A DNA stretch of 64,000 nucleotides from UBA9926 sp913064795 (GTDB taxonomy: Bacteria > Pseudomonadota > Gammaproteobacteria > Pseudomonadales > Azotimanducaceae): the NCBI GenBank assembly GCA_045560765.1, contig JBJKZD010000009.1, positions 682,001 to 746,000 of the forward strand. Direction: 5' to 3'. Below, piece by piece: positions 33,279 through 42,108 of this stretch (position 1 is its first letter; each line of letters begins with the position of its first letter). The position numbers were made by a program, and so were the translations under genes. Below the pieces are notes generated by a model, which made no database searches, was not told the DNA's origin, and saw nothing but the letters and a program-made list of their open reading frames with translations.

Positions 33279-34370
33279 ATGAAACAGACAAGGCTTGCCC
33301 CCAATCATCTAGCCGCGGGCGGAAAAATGGTGGACTTCAGTGGCTGGGAAATGCCCCTCCATTACGGTTCCCAGATGGACGAGCATCATGCCGTTCGACA
33401 ATCTGTTGGCATGTTTGATGTTTCCCACATGAGCGTTGTTGACGTGCAAGGCCGGGACAGTGCCCCTTACCTTCAGAAGTTGCTCGCCAATGATGTGGCT
33501 CGGCTCAAGGCGCCCGGCCGGGCTTTGTATTCGGCAATGCTCAATCCCACTGGTGGCGTTAAGGATGATTTGATTGTTTATCGGTTGGCGCAGGGTTATC
33601 GGTTGGTGGTCAATTGCGGAACCCGAGATAAGGACCTCGCATGGATGCGAGTTTGTAGTAGCGGGTTCGAAGTTGAGATCCTAGAGCGATCTGAGTTGGC
33701 GTTAATTGCCGTGCAAGGCCCAGAGTCTCTAAACCTTTTGGATGCCTTCCTTGAGCCACATCAACAGTCGCTGCTTGCAGGCTTGGCGCCTTTTGAGGGG
33801 GGGTTCGCTGGGGATTGGTTTTTGGCGAGAACCGGTTACACCGGGGAGTTGGGGGTTGAAGTGATGTTGCCGAATGCGGCGGCGGAGGGGTTGTGGACAG
33901 CCTTGATGGCGGCTGGCGTGCGGCCGATAGGACTGGGCGCGCGCGACACCCTGCGCCTTGAGGCGGGAATGAATCTCTACGGTCAGGATATGGATGAATC
34001 CCATTCGCCGTTGTCATCGAACCTTGAGTGGACGTTGAAACACAATGGTCGGGATTTTATTGGCGAGGCTGCAGTCTTAGAGATGAAAGCTAACAAAGCC
34101 TCGAGCGCGTTGATCGGTTTAGTGATGCTCGGGCGGGGCGTATTGCGGGCACATTATCCGGTGTATGCCCAGGACACTTTGGTAGGTGAAATCACCAGCG
34201 GGGCCTTCTCGCCGACGTTACAAGCGGGCATTGGTTTCGCACGGGTAAAGCCTTGGGAGGGTCCGCTTTCTGTCGAAATACGCGGCAAACGCCAAGCGGT
34301 AGAACCCGTTTCCCTGCCTTTTGTCCGGAGAGGCCAAAAGGTCTACGAAAAGATGATCGCCGAAACGTGA
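33279..34370 (+). CDS. gcvT: Glycine cleavage system T protein (aminomethyltransferase)
   Basis: GcvT releases ammonia from the aminomethyl-lipoyl H protein and passes the one-carbon unit to tetrahydrofolate. The 363-residue protein begins MKQTRLAPNHLAAGGKMVDFSGWEMPLHYG and contains FDVSHMSVVDVQGRD, YSAMLNPTGGVKDDLIVYR, GYTGELGVEVMLPN, GARDTLRLEAGMNLYGQD and the C-terminal GEITSGAFSPTLQAGIGFARV. Length matches E. coli (364). I find no glycine riboswitch in the 123-bp upstream gap. It heads the gcvT-gcvH-gcvPA-gcvPB unit. Confidence 0.97.
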   Translation: MKQTRLAPNHLAAGGKMVDFSGWEMPLHYGSQMDEHHAVRQSVGMFDVSHMSVVDVQGRDSAPYLQKLLANDVARLKAPGRALYSAMLNPTGGVKDDLIVYRLAQGYRLVVNCGTRDKDLAWMRVCSSGFEVEILERSELALIAVQGPESLNLLDAFLEPHQQSLLAGLAPFEGGFAGDWFLARTGYTGELGVEVMLPNAAAEGLWTALMAAGVRPIGLGARDTLRLEAGMNLYGQDMDESHSPLSSNLEWTLKHNGRDFIGEAAVLEMKANKASSALIGLVMLGRGVLRAHYPVYAQDTLVGEITSGAFSPTLQAGIGFARVKPWEGPLSVEIRGKRQAVEPVSLPFVRRGQKVYEKMIAET

Positions 34371-34421
34371 TTGGATCGTAAAATTGTGATTTAGAAAAAT
34401 ATTTAATGAAAGGAAAAGACA

Positions 34422-34820
34422 GTGGCGGAAGTTCGAGAAGATTTGCGGTATCAAAGCTCCCACGAGTGGGTGCGCCTTGAGGAAGATGGTACCGTGACCG
34501 TGGGGATCAGTGATCACGCTCAGGATGCCCTCGGAGACGTTGTTTTTGTTGAATTGCCTGAAGTCGGTCAGTCGGTCAATGCAGGAGACGACATAGCGGT
34601 GGTCGAGTCGGTAAAAGCCGCTTCGGATATTTACGCACCGATAGCAGGTCAAGTCATCGCTTGCAATGATCGGCTCGAATCAGAGCCAGAAACCGTCAAT
34701 GAATCGCCCTTTGACGATGGCTGGTTTTTTAAGTTGGAAGTTACAGACCCCAATGCCCTGGCATCATTGCTGACAGCAGAGGCTTACGCGGACCTCTGCG
34801 CCAGCGAAGAAGCAGACTGA
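34422..34820 (+). CDS. gcvH: Glycine cleavage system H protein
   Basis: GcvH carries the aminomethyl group on a lipoyl-lysine between the P, T and L proteins. The 132-residue protein reads LRYQSSHEWVRLEEDGTVTVGISDHAQDALGDVVFVELPEVG and contains the lipoylation site ESVKAASD at about residue 66, followed by the family ending GWFFKLEV. The start codon is GTG at 34422, preceded by AAAGGAAAAG. It lies 51 bp after gcvT and 152 bp before gcvPA; the second gap holds a hairpin and a short tandem repeat, unusual within this otherwise tight unit. Confidence 0.97.
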   Translation: MAEVREDLRYQSSHEWVRLEEDGTVTVGISDHAQDALGDVVFVELPEVGQSVNAGDDIAVVESVKAASDIYAPIAGQVIACNDRLESEPETVNESPFDDGWFFKLEVTDPNALASLLTAEAYADLCASEEAD

Positions 34821-34853
34821 AAAACGCAGCAAAGCCCAAATATTTGAGATTCA

Positions 34854-34883
34854 ACGCCTCCCTCAAACCGAGACAGGGGGCGT
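34854..34883 (+). other. Hairpin between gcvH and gcvPA
   Basis: ACGCC-T-CCCT (34854-34863) can pair with AGGG-GGCGT (34875-34883), with one bulged T and an 11-base loop. An A9 tract, not a T run, follows, so it is not a classical terminator. It may protect or punctuate the gcv message between the H and P genes. Confidence 0.4.
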
Positions 34884-34923
34884 CTTCCAAAAAAAAACGG
34901 CCTTAACATCATCGAGCGCCTAA

Positions 34924-34955
34924 TTTAGGAACACCCCAGTTTAGAAACATCCGAG
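34924..34955 (+). repeat. 16-bp imperfect tandem duplication upstream of gcvPA
   Basis: TTTAGGAACACCCCAG (34924-34939) is followed at once by TTTAGAAACATCCGAG (34940-34955), 13 of 16 positions identical. It lies 17 bp before the gcvPA start and looks like a local slippage product that has since diverged. Confidence 0.6.
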
Positions 34956-34972
34956 TTGAGTAGAGGATCATC

Positions 34973-36340
34973 ATGCCATTTATTCCCCATACGCCGCTTG
35001 ACCAACAGCAGATGCTTGAGGTCATTGGCGCGCCAGATATTGAGGCGCTGTTTGACGAAATTCCAAAGGGCCTCAGAGCTGAGAAGCTCAACCAGATTCC
35101 GGCTGGAATCTCTGAAATGGCGCTGGGCCAGATGATGAACCGGCGTGCCCGCCAGGATGAAGTTGACCTCTGCTTTTTAGGTGCAGGGGCGTACAACCAT
35201 CATATTCCTGCGGCGATTTGGGACCTAGTGGCTCGGGGTGAATTCATGACGGCGTATACGCCGTATCAAGCCGAGGCGAGTCAAGGCACACTCCAATTGA
35301 TTTATGAATTCCAGACGATGATCAGCAGGTTGACGGCAATGGAGGTTGCCAATGCCTCGGTCTACGACGGCGCGACCGCTCTGGCTGAAGCTATGTTGAT
35401 GGCAGTGCGTGCCAACAAACGCAATCGAAGCAAGCGGATCCTGGTTGCGGGCAACATCCACCCTCAATACTTAGAGACCTGTCGGACCATTGTGAAGCCC
35501 CAGGGATTGACCCTTGATGTGCTCGATTATGATCCACGGACAGGCCGGGTTGATCTAGATAGCGATCGCGTTCAGGACGCCGCTGCGCTTGCTGTGAGCT
35601 ATCCAAACTTTTTTGGGGGCCTAGATCCTGTTGATCAATTGACCGATATTGCTTCGGCCGCTGGTGCCCTGGTCATTGGAGTGGTGAACCCGACGGCCCT
35701 GGCTTTGTTGAAGCCGCCTGGACACTGGGGTGAAAACGGTGCAGATATTGTGGTTGGGGAGGGTCAGCCTTTGGGGATTCCAATGGCCTCAGGTGGACCC
35801 TTCCTGGGCTTAATGTGTTGTAAGAAACAGATCGTGCGTCAAATGCCGGGGCGTATCATCGGCCGAACCGTAGACCAGCGCAACCGACCGGGCTACACCT
35901 TAACCTTGCAAGCCCGCGAGCAGCACATCCGTCGGGGTAAAGCGACCTCGAATATCTGCACTAATCAAGGATTGTTGGTCACTGCTGCGACACTGTATTT
36001 GAGTTTGATGGGCAATGAGGGCCTAAGGCAAGTTGCGCTTCAATCCCATGCGGGGCTAAAAAATTTAGTGGGCCAGGCGACGGCTATCCCGGGCGTGCAG
36101 GCCCGCTTTGAGGGCCCAGTCTTTCACGAACAGGTGCTTGAGCTTCCTGTTTTGGCCGAGGTGGTTGTCCGGAAAATGGCAGAGCGAGGTATTGTGCCGG
36201 GTTTTGACCTTGGGGTGGTGGATGCAGGGCTAGATCATTGTCTGTTGGTCAATGTGACGGAAACAAAAACTGGCGAGGACATTGATGCCTTTATTAGCTG
36301 CCTAAATGCCGTAATCCAAAGCGAGATGAGTCCATGTTAA
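34973..36340 (+). CDS. gcvPA: Glycine dehydrogenase (decarboxylating) subunit 1
   Basis: This is the N-terminal half of the two-subunit P protein, which decarboxylates glycine with pyridoxal phosphate. The 455-residue chain starts PFIPHTPLDQQQMLEVIGAPDIEALFDEIP and contains FLGAGAYNHHIPA, FMTAYTPYQAEASQGTLQLIYEFQT, the ANASVYDGATALAEA loop, GQPLGIPMASGGPFLG and KATSNICTNQGL. Gammaproteobacteria such as E. coli have one fused GcvP of about 957 residues; split PA/PB forms occur in many other bacteria and in some gammaproteobacteria. It overlaps gcvPB by 7 bp. Confidence 0.96.
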   Translation: MPFIPHTPLDQQQMLEVIGAPDIEALFDEIPKGLRAEKLNQIPAGISEMALGQMMNRRARQDEVDLCFLGAGAYNHHIPAAIWDLVARGEFMTAYTPYQAEASQGTLQLIYEFQTMISRLTAMEVANASVYDGATALAEAMLMAVRANKRNRSKRILVAGNIHPQYLETCRTIVKPQGLTLDVLDYDPRTGRVDLDSDRVQDAAALAVSYPNFFGGLDPVDQLTDIASAAGALVIGVVNPTALALLKPPGHWGENGADIVVGEGQPLGIPMASGGPFLGLMCCKKQIVRQMPGRIIGRTVDQRNRPGYTLTLQAREQHIRRGKATSNICTNQGLLVTAATLYLSLMGNEGLRQVALQSHAGLKNLVGQATAIPGVQARFEGPVFHEQVLELPVLAEVVVRKMAERGIVPGFDLGVVDAGLDHCLLVNVTETKTGEDIDAFISCLNAVIQSEMSPC

Positions 36341-37809
36341 TTTACGAACGCAGTCGAGCAGGCCGTCAGGCCAGAGCTCAGTATGTCAGTGCCAAAGGTC
36401 TGGACGGGCAAATCGCGGAGGACTTGGGGGAGCATTTGCGCCAAAGCGAGGTGGGATTGCCGGAGGTTTCAGAACTTGAAACCGTCCGTCACTACACCAA
36501 TTTATCGGCAAAGAACTTTGCGATTGACCGCCAGTTCTACCCCCTGGGATCTTGCACGATGAAATATAACCCCCGGGGGGCACATCAAGTTGCGAGCCTA
36601 CCCGGTTTTTTAAATCGTCATCCCCTAGCGCCGGACGCCAATAGCCAAGGCTATATGGCGTGCCTGTTTGAGCTACAAAATTATTTAAAAGAGGTCACTG
36701 GGATGCAGGCGGTGTCTTTAACGCCTATGGCAGGTGCTCAAGGGGAATTTGCCGGGGTCGCGATGATCCGGGCCTATCACGCGAAACGGGGTGATGTTCA
36801 GCGAACTGAAATCTTAGTCCCCGAAGCAGCCCATGGCACAAACCCAGCCACCGCCGTGATGTGCGGTTTCACAGTGCGAGAAATTCCGGTAACCAATGAC
36901 GGCGATGTCGATCTCGAAGCCCTCAAAGCCGCCGTTGGGCCAGCAACCGCGGGGCTCATGATGACCAATCCATCGACTTGCGGTGTGTTTGAGCGACAAG
37001 TTCAGGCCATAGCTGAGACGGTCCACGATGCGGGTGGTCTGCTGTATTACGATGGCGCTAATTTAAATGCAATTTTGGGCCAGGTTCGGCCAGGGGATAT
37101 GGGTTTTGATGTGCTTCATATGAACCTCCATAAAACATTCGCAACCCCCCATGGCGGAGGGGGTCCGGGCTCTGGCCCGGTAGGCGTAGGACCGAGGCTT
37201 GTGCCATTCCTGCCCACTCCAATGGTGGGCTCAAGCGGCGGTGAATCCCCAACCTATCGATGGTTGGATCATAAAGACTGTCCCGATAGCATTGGGCGAC
37301 TTTCCTGCTTTATGGGCAATGCTGGAATTCTTCTAAGGGCTTACGCTTATGCGCGATTGCTGGGCGGGGAAGGTCTGCACCGGGTGGGTGAGTACGCCAC
37401 CTTAAACGCCAATTATATGGCAAAGTCCCTCGAACAAGCCGGGTTTACATTGGCTTATCCCACCCGCAGAGCTACCCATGAATTCATCGTGAGTTTGTCC
37501 AAAGAAGCAAAAAATCAGGGTGTGACGGCGATGGATTTTGCGAAGCGGCTGTTAGATTATGGCTTTCATGCGCCGACGACTTATTTTCCGCTCCTGGTGC
37601 CCGAATGTTTGCTGATTGAACCCACAGAAACCGAGTCGAAGGCTGAGATTGATGGATTTGTAAGTGCGATGGCTCAGATATTAGAAGAGGCTCGAGTAGA
37701 GCCGGAGCGGGTTACAACGGCGCCGCATACTTTGCCCATTTCTCGTTTAGATGACGTCAAGGCGGCGCGAGATTTAGATCTGGCGTTCTCGGAGGTCGCT
37801 GAGGGTTAA
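36334..37809 (+). CDS. gcvPB: Glycine dehydrogenase (decarboxylating) subunit 2
   Basis: This is the catalytic half of the split P protein. The 491-residue chain has FYPLGSCTMKYNPRGAHQVASLPGF, LTPMAGAQGEFAGVAMIRAYH, EAAHGTNPATAVMCG, TNPSTCGVFE and the pyridoxal-phosphate lysine in HMNLHKTFATPHGGGGPGSG; the C-terminal part contains CLLIEPTETESKAEIDGF. The ATG lies 7 bp inside the gcvPA end, indicating translational coupling of the two subunits. Its TAA interlocks with the stop of the HAD gene on the other strand (TTAA, 37806-37809). The L protein (lpd) is not in this cluster. Confidence 0.96.
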   Translation: MLIYERSRAGRQARAQYVSAKGLDGQIAEDLGEHLRQSEVGLPEVSELETVRHYTNLSAKNFAIDRQFYPLGSCTMKYNPRGAHQVASLPGFLNRHPLAPDANSQGYMACLFELQNYLKEVTGMQAVSLTPMAGAQGEFAGVAMIRAYHAKRGDVQRTEILVPEAAHGTNPATAVMCGFTVREIPVTNDGDVDLEALKAAVGPATAGLMMTNPSTCGVFERQVQAIAETVHDAGGLLYYDGANLNAILGQVRPGDMGFDVLHMNLHKTFATPHGGGGPGSGPVGVGPRLVPFLPTPMVGSSGGESPTYRWLDHKDCPDSIGRLSCFMGNAGILLRAYAYARLLGGEGLHRVGEYATLNANYMAKSLEQAGFTLAYPTRRATHEFIVSLSKEAKNQGVTAMDFAKRLLDYGFHAPTTYFPLLVPECLLIEPTETESKAEIDGFVSAMAQILEEARVEPERVTTAPHTLPISRLDDVKAARDLDLAFSEVAEG

Positions 37810-38483
37810 GCAGGACCCTGACTAGGTTCTCTGAGGCTGATTACGGGCCAATCCTGGGTGCGGGCGTGGGCCCGAAGGACGTCGTCGGGGTCAACGCAAA
37901 CGGGGTAGTCCACAAGACTCAGTAAGGGAATATCGTTTCGACTGTCAGAATAAAAAGTGCTGCCACTTAGATCATACGGCTGATCCTTGAGCCAAAGGTT
38001 CAATCGATCAACCTTACCTTGGCCCAGGGTTGCAATGCCTTTTACGGCTCCTGTATACCGACCTTCTTTGATCTCCGCGACAGGCGCAAGCAAGGTTTCT
38101 ACGCCGAGGGCATGCGCAATCGGTCCCGTAATAACATCAAGGGTGGCGGTGATGATCATCACAAAATCGCCTTGTTTTCGGTGTTGGGCAATGCGAGCGA
38201 GACCGAGGGGTAATATCATGGGAGCAATCACGGCGCGCATGAACTCGGCTTGTAATTGATCGAGTGCGACGGGCGATATCTGCGCGAGCGGGGCACAAGA
38301 GAAGGCGAGATAGGCATCGACATCTAAAACGCCCTGCTGATATTGCTGAAAGAAGTGATCGTTTTGTACTTTAAAGGTCTTTTCATCGACCAAATGCTTG
38401 GAGACTAAGAACTGGCCCCAAGCGTGGTCGCTGTCGCCGGCAATCAGGGTGTCATCAAGATCGAAAATAGCAAGCGGCAACAC
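37806..38483 (-). CDS. HAD-IB family phosphatase (SerB-like)
   Basis: This 225-residue hydrolase of the haloacid dehalogenase superfamily has the nucleophile motif IFDLDDTLIAGDSDHAWGQFL at the N-terminus, the Thr motif (IITATLDVITGP), a basic AVKGIATLGQGKVDRL region and the acidic motif FYSDSRNDIPLLSLVDYPVCVDPD. All catalytic motifs are intact. It belongs to the SerB-like subfamily IB with a helical cap. A homologue next to rppH in Pseudomonas is annotated as a candidate histidinol-phosphatase, so histidine synthesis is one option; the substrate cannot be read from the sequence. It is divergent from rppH with a 92-bp gap. Confidence 0.85.
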   Translation of the reverse strand: MLPLAIFDLDDTLIAGDSDHAWGQFLVSKHLVDEKTFKVQNDHFFQQYQQGVLDVDAYLAFSCAPLAQISPVALDQLQAEFMRAVIAPMILPLGLARIAQHRKQGDFVMIITATLDVITGPIAHALGVETLLAPVAEIKEGRYTGAVKGIATLGQGKVDRLNLWLKDQPYDLSGSTFYSDSRNDIPLLSLVDYPVCVDPDDVLRAHARTQDWPVISLREPSQGPA

Positions 38484-38575
38484 TGACTCCTGTCGATTGT
38501 AGGGGGTATCCGTGATATATCTGGATGTTAGTTCGATTAGCGTACCCCAGATAGGGGTTTCAGGGCACTATCAAT

Positions 38576-39073
38576 ATGATGGATGAACAAGGATTTCGGC
38601 CGAATGTCTGTATTGTCATCGCAAACAGCGATGGCCAAGTGTTTTGGGGTAAACGGCGCCAACAGGACGCCTGGCAATTCCCCCAGGGCGGGATTGAGTC
38701 CCGGGAATCCCTGGAAGTCGCACTGTTTAGAGAACTCGAGGAAGAAACGGGTTTACTCAAACATGAGGTAGAGCTGGTTTCTACGACCAAGGGCTGGTAT
38801 CGGTACCGTTTGCCCCGGCATATGCTAAAGCACAATAAGTCAGCCTTTGTCGGCCAAAAGCAGAAATACTGCTTGTTAAAGCTCCTCGATGACCAGCATC
38901 AGTTTGTTTTAGATCGGGATCAGCGGCCAGAGTTCGATGACTGGGCATGGGTGCCTTACTGGTACCCGGTGGGGCAGGTCTGGGCGCCGAAACGAGAGGC
39001 TTATCGTCGCGCACTCAAAGAGCTAGCGCCTAATCTCAAGCACTGTATTCGGGAGAATGTTAGCCGTGCTTGA
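38576..39073 (+). CDS. rppH: RNA pyrophosphohydrolase
   Basis: RppH removes pyrophosphate from the 5' end of mRNA and so triggers RNase E decay. The 165-residue Nudix protein starts DEQGFRPNVCIVIANSDGQVFWGKR, carries the Nudix box GGIESRESLEVALFRELEEETGL at about residues 38-60 with all acidic ligands, and FDDWAWVPYWYPV later on. Length is near that of E. coli RppH (176). A second ATG directly follows the first. It overlaps the start of ptsP by 17 bp, the conserved rppH-ptsP pair of gammaproteobacteria. Confidence 0.96.
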   Translation: MMDEQGFRPNVCIVIANSDGQVFWGKRRQQDAWQFPQGGIESRESLEVALFRELEEETGLLKHEVELVSTTKGWYRYRLPRHMLKHNKSAFVGQKQKYCLLKLLDDQHQFVLDRDQRPEFDDWAWVPYWYPVGQVWAPKREAYRRALKELAPNLKHCIRENVSRA

Positions 39074-41324
39074 TGCCCTCCGTAGAGTTGTTCAGGAAGT
39101 CAGCGTCGCACCTGATCTAGAGCGTGCGCTAGAGACCACGGTAGATCGCGTTCGATCAATTATGGCCACTGAGGTGTGCAGCGTGTACTTGCTGGATGAG
39201 AAGCGAGGGCGTTACGTTTTTAGAGCAACTCGGGGTCTGAACCAATCTGTGGTGGGTAAAGTGAGTCTGGGTGCGGGGGAGGGCCTTGTCGGCTATGTCG
39301 CCGAGCGGGCTGAGCCGCTCAATGTAGAAGTGGTCACAGAACATCCTCGCAATCAATACATCGCCGAAATCGGCGAGGATGAATTTAATGCCTTTCTGGG
39401 TGTTCCGATTATTCATCAGGGACAAACGTTGGGTGTGTTGGTGGTTCAGCAGCGCGACAAGCGGCGGTTCGATGAGAGTGAAGAGGCCTTTTTGGTGACC
39501 CTCTCGGCGCAACTCGCGGGTTTGATTGCCCATGCGAAAGTGACGGGTCGCTTGTCAATCACCCGGCGAAAAGTCTCCAGAACGTTTCGGGGTGCTCCCG
39601 GAGCACCGGGCGTTGCCCTTGGGGTGGCCATCGTCATTTATCCATCGGTCGACCTCACCCAAGTTCCCTTCCGAAAAGTCAGAAACGTGGCCAGAGAGGT
39701 CGATCGATTTGCGGTTGCTGTTACAGAAACCCGAGCAGAGATTCAGGTCATCGCGGAAAAGATGGCAGGCGAACTTCAGGAAGATACCCTTGGTTTATTT
39801 GACGCCTACCTGTTGATGCTTGATGAAGGTGCGATACCCAAGGAGGTTGTTCAGCGCATTAAAAAAGGCCAGTGGGCACAAGGGGCGTTAAAGCAAACCA
39901 TTGATGAGCACTTAGCCCGGTTTGATTTGATGGAAGATGCCTACTTGCGTGAGCGAGCGAACGACTTGCGTGAACTTGGGAATCGTATGTTGAGTCATTT
40001 AGAGAAGCGCAATCGTCGCCGATTGCACTTTCCCAAGGACAGCATTTTAGTCGGTGATGATTTGTCGTTATCGGACCTTGCCTCGGTGCCCAGGGACCGA
40101 TTGAAAGGCCTGGTCTCAGGCAGCGGCTCGGTGAATTCCCACCTGGCCATCTTAGCAGAGGCTCTGGGCGTGCCGACGGTGATGGGGGTGAAGGACTTGC
40201 CCATGCCCCTCATCGATGGCGGCGAAATCGTTGTTGATGGTTTTCAGGGAGTCATTCTGACCTCGCCTACGTCCAACCAGCGGCGTCAGTACCAGAGGCG
40301 CAAAGAGGAAGAGGCGGCGCTCAGTCGTGATCTTGAACAATTGGCGCCAGGTCATTGTGTGACCCCCGATGGGCATCGAACCCGGCTCTGGGTAAACACG
40401 GGTTTGTTTTCTGATGTTGCGCGATCTCTTGATCGCGGAGCTGAAGGGGTCGGTCTTTATCGCACAGAAATTCATTTTATGATGAATGAAGCCTTCCCCA
40501 CCGAAGAATCCCAACGCCAAATCTACCGCGATCACCTTCAGGCCTTTGCGCCCAGGGCCGTGACCATGCGGACCTTGGATATTGGCGGCGACAAATCGCT
40601 CCCTTATTTTCCAATTCAGGAAGAAAATCCTTTTCTTGGATGGCGCGGAATTCGCGTGTCTCTGGATCATCCAGAAATTTTTATTGCACAAATTAGGGCG
40701 ATGATTCGAGCCAGTGAAGGAATCGATTGTTATCTAAGAATCATGCTGCCGATGGTTTCTAGCGTCACCGAAATTGATATGGCCAAACAACTGATCGACC
40801 AATGCCTTCAGGAGGTGTTGGAGGAAGGTGCTGACGTTAAACGGCCTGATATTGGTGTCATGATTGAAGTTCCGGCTGCTGTTTTTCAGGCTGAAGAGAT
40901 ACTCCAGCGAGTCGATTTTTTGTCGGTGGGCAGCAATGATTTAGTGCAATATATGCTCGCTGTAGACCGTAATAACGCCCAGGTTGCCAGTCTGTACCAG
41001 GAGTATCATCCCGCTGTCCTCAAAGCCTTGAGTCAAGTTGCAGCCGCGGCAACGCTTGCTGGCAAAGGCTCCGGCATCTGCGGGGAAATGGCCGGCAATC
41101 CGGGCGCGGCGCTCTTGCTGATGGCGATGGGTTATCAAGTCTTGTCGATGAATTCCCCCAACCTTTTGGTGGTCAAAAAAGTCCTTACCAGCATCAGTAT
41201 GAAAGCCGCTAAAAAGGTTTTGAAGCAAGCACTGGCACTGGAGTCAGCTCAAGAAGTTAAAGCGCTCGTTGACCAAACGCTAACCGATGCGGGTCTCGAG
41301 CAATTGATTCGAAATCGCGCTTAA
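39057..41324 (+). CDS. ptsP: Nitrogen phosphotransferase system enzyme I (EI-Ntr)
   Basis: PtsP takes phosphate from phosphoenolpyruvate and passes it to NPr and then PtsN, a regulatory relay for nitrogen, potassium and envelope control. The 755-residue chain has an N-terminal GAF domain (about 17-160; TEVCSVYLLDEKRGRYVFRATRGLN, FLGVPIIHQGQTLGVLVVQQ), the PEP-utiliser domain with phospho-His 362 in GSVNSHLAILAEALGVPTVMG, and the C-terminal TIM barrel with TMRTLDIGGDKSLPYFP, FLGWRGIRV, SVGSNDLVQYMLAVDR and active-site Cys in SGICGEMAGNP. Its TAA interlocks with that of the NRDE gene (41321-41324). Confidence 0.96.
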   Translation: MLAVLDALRRVVQEVSVAPDLERALETTVDRVRSIMATEVCSVYLLDEKRGRYVFRATRGLNQSVVGKVSLGAGEGLVGYVAERAEPLNVEVVTEHPRNQYIAEIGEDEFNAFLGVPIIHQGQTLGVLVVQQRDKRRFDESEEAFLVTLSAQLAGLIAHAKVTGRLSITRRKVSRTFRGAPGAPGVALGVAIVIYPSVDLTQVPFRKVRNVAREVDRFAVAVTETRAEIQVIAEKMAGELQEDTLGLFDAYLLMLDEGAIPKEVVQRIKKGQWAQGALKQTIDEHLARFDLMEDAYLRERANDLRELGNRMLSHLEKRNRRRLHFPKDSILVGDDLSLSDLASVPRDRLKGLVSGSGSVNSHLAILAEALGVPTVMGVKDLPMPLIDGGEIVVDGFQGVILTSPTSNQRRQYQRRKEEEAALSRDLEQLAPGHCVTPDGHRTRLWVNTGLFSDVARSLDRGAEGVGLYRTEIHFMMNEAFPTEESQRQIYRDHLQAFAPRAVTMRTLDIGGDKSLPYFPIQEENPFLGWRGIRVSLDHPEIFIAQIRAMIRASEGIDCYLRIMLPMVSSVTEIDMAKQLIDQCLQEVLEEGADVKRPDIGVMIEVPAAVFQAEEILQRVDFLSVGSNDLVQYMLAVDRNNAQVASLYQEYHPAVLKALSQVAAAATLAGKGSGICGEMAGNPGAALLLMAMGYQVLSMNSPNLLVVKKVLTSISMKAAKKVLKQALALESAQEVKALVDQTLTDAGLEQLIRNRA

Positions 41325-42043
41325 GATGCCTGCGCAAGGGAGAAAGTGACACACTCGCCGTCGACTCCTCCGGGGTGAAAGCCTTGCTCTAAAAATTCAA
41401 TGCCGCCTTCTTGATCGAATTGGACAAGGGTTGAAACGCAGGTGCCATAGTCCTCTGAAGCGATAAAGCTGTTCGAAAATGGCCGATGGTCGCCGGTGTC
41501 TCTGAGCAGCCCAAGAAGCGCCTTTGAATCAATGGGATGAGATGCGGTGAGCGCGCTGAGTCGATCTCGACCTTCGGTTACCTTTGGCCAATCGCAGTCC
41601 AGCCGTTGATTGGACAGGCCGTAGTAGCCGGCGCTGAGCCCCGCTAAGTCGCCGGTTGTGTTGTTCCCGTAGAAGAGCCCTGTTTCATCCATCAGGATTA
41701 AATTAAAGCCTCGGTATTGGTCAAGATGGGGGCTGATGGTTGCAAAGTAGTCGGCGGCGGACAGATCAGAGGATAAAAAGCCTTGGGTTAGCTCCCCGCG
41801 ACTCCGCGGTTTGTCGAGATCGGACGCTGATCGCCTAAAATTTGTGACCGCTGCAAATCTGCCGGCCCGGTCAACCCCGAGCCAAGTCCCGCCAGCTTCA
41901 AGGTCCCGCCCCGCTAAAACCCCGGGCGCATCCTCCCAGAAGGCCGCTGCGGTCGAGGGTCGGGCATAGAATTCGTCTCGATTAGCGGCGACAATCAGAC
42001 GGTGGTGTTCATTGGGTTGATAGGCCAATAGAATAAGGCACAT
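41321..42043 (-). CDS. NRDE (TANGO2-like) family protein
   Basis: The 240-residue protein starts MCLILLAYQPNEHHRLIVAANRDEFYARPS, with Cys 2 and the NRDE motif that name the family. Further signs are LAGRDLEAGGTWLGVDRAGRFAAVTNFR, RSRGELTQGFL and GYYGLSNQRLD. Cys 2 would become the N-terminal nucleophile after removal of Met, as in Ntn-hydrolases. Eukaryotic TANGO2 has been linked to heme and acyl-CoA handling, but the bacterial role is not established. It is divergent from lgt, with 65 bp between starts, and converges on ptsP. Confidence 0.9.
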   Translation of the reverse strand: MCLILLAYQPNEHHRLIVAANRDEFYARPSTAAAFWEDAPGVLAGRDLEAGGTWLGVDRAGRFAAVTNFRRSASDLDKPRSRGELTQGFLSSDLSAADYFATISPHLDQYRGFNLILMDETGLFYGNNTTGDLAGLSAGYYGLSNQRLDCDWPKVTEGRDRLSALTASHPIDSKALLGLLRDTGDHRPFSNSFIASEDYGTCVSTLVQFDQEGGIEFLEQGFHPGGVDGECVTFSLAQAS

Positions 42044-42108
42044 AACGCAGGGAACTCCGCTGAACGAAAAGTCGCGGGCATCATAGCAGAACTCCTGAAG
42101 GGCCAGCC

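Noticed and set aside
33610..34017. Reverse 135-codon ORF with Pro/Arg-rich sequence
   Set aside because: Shadow of gcvT, which is intact and typical.
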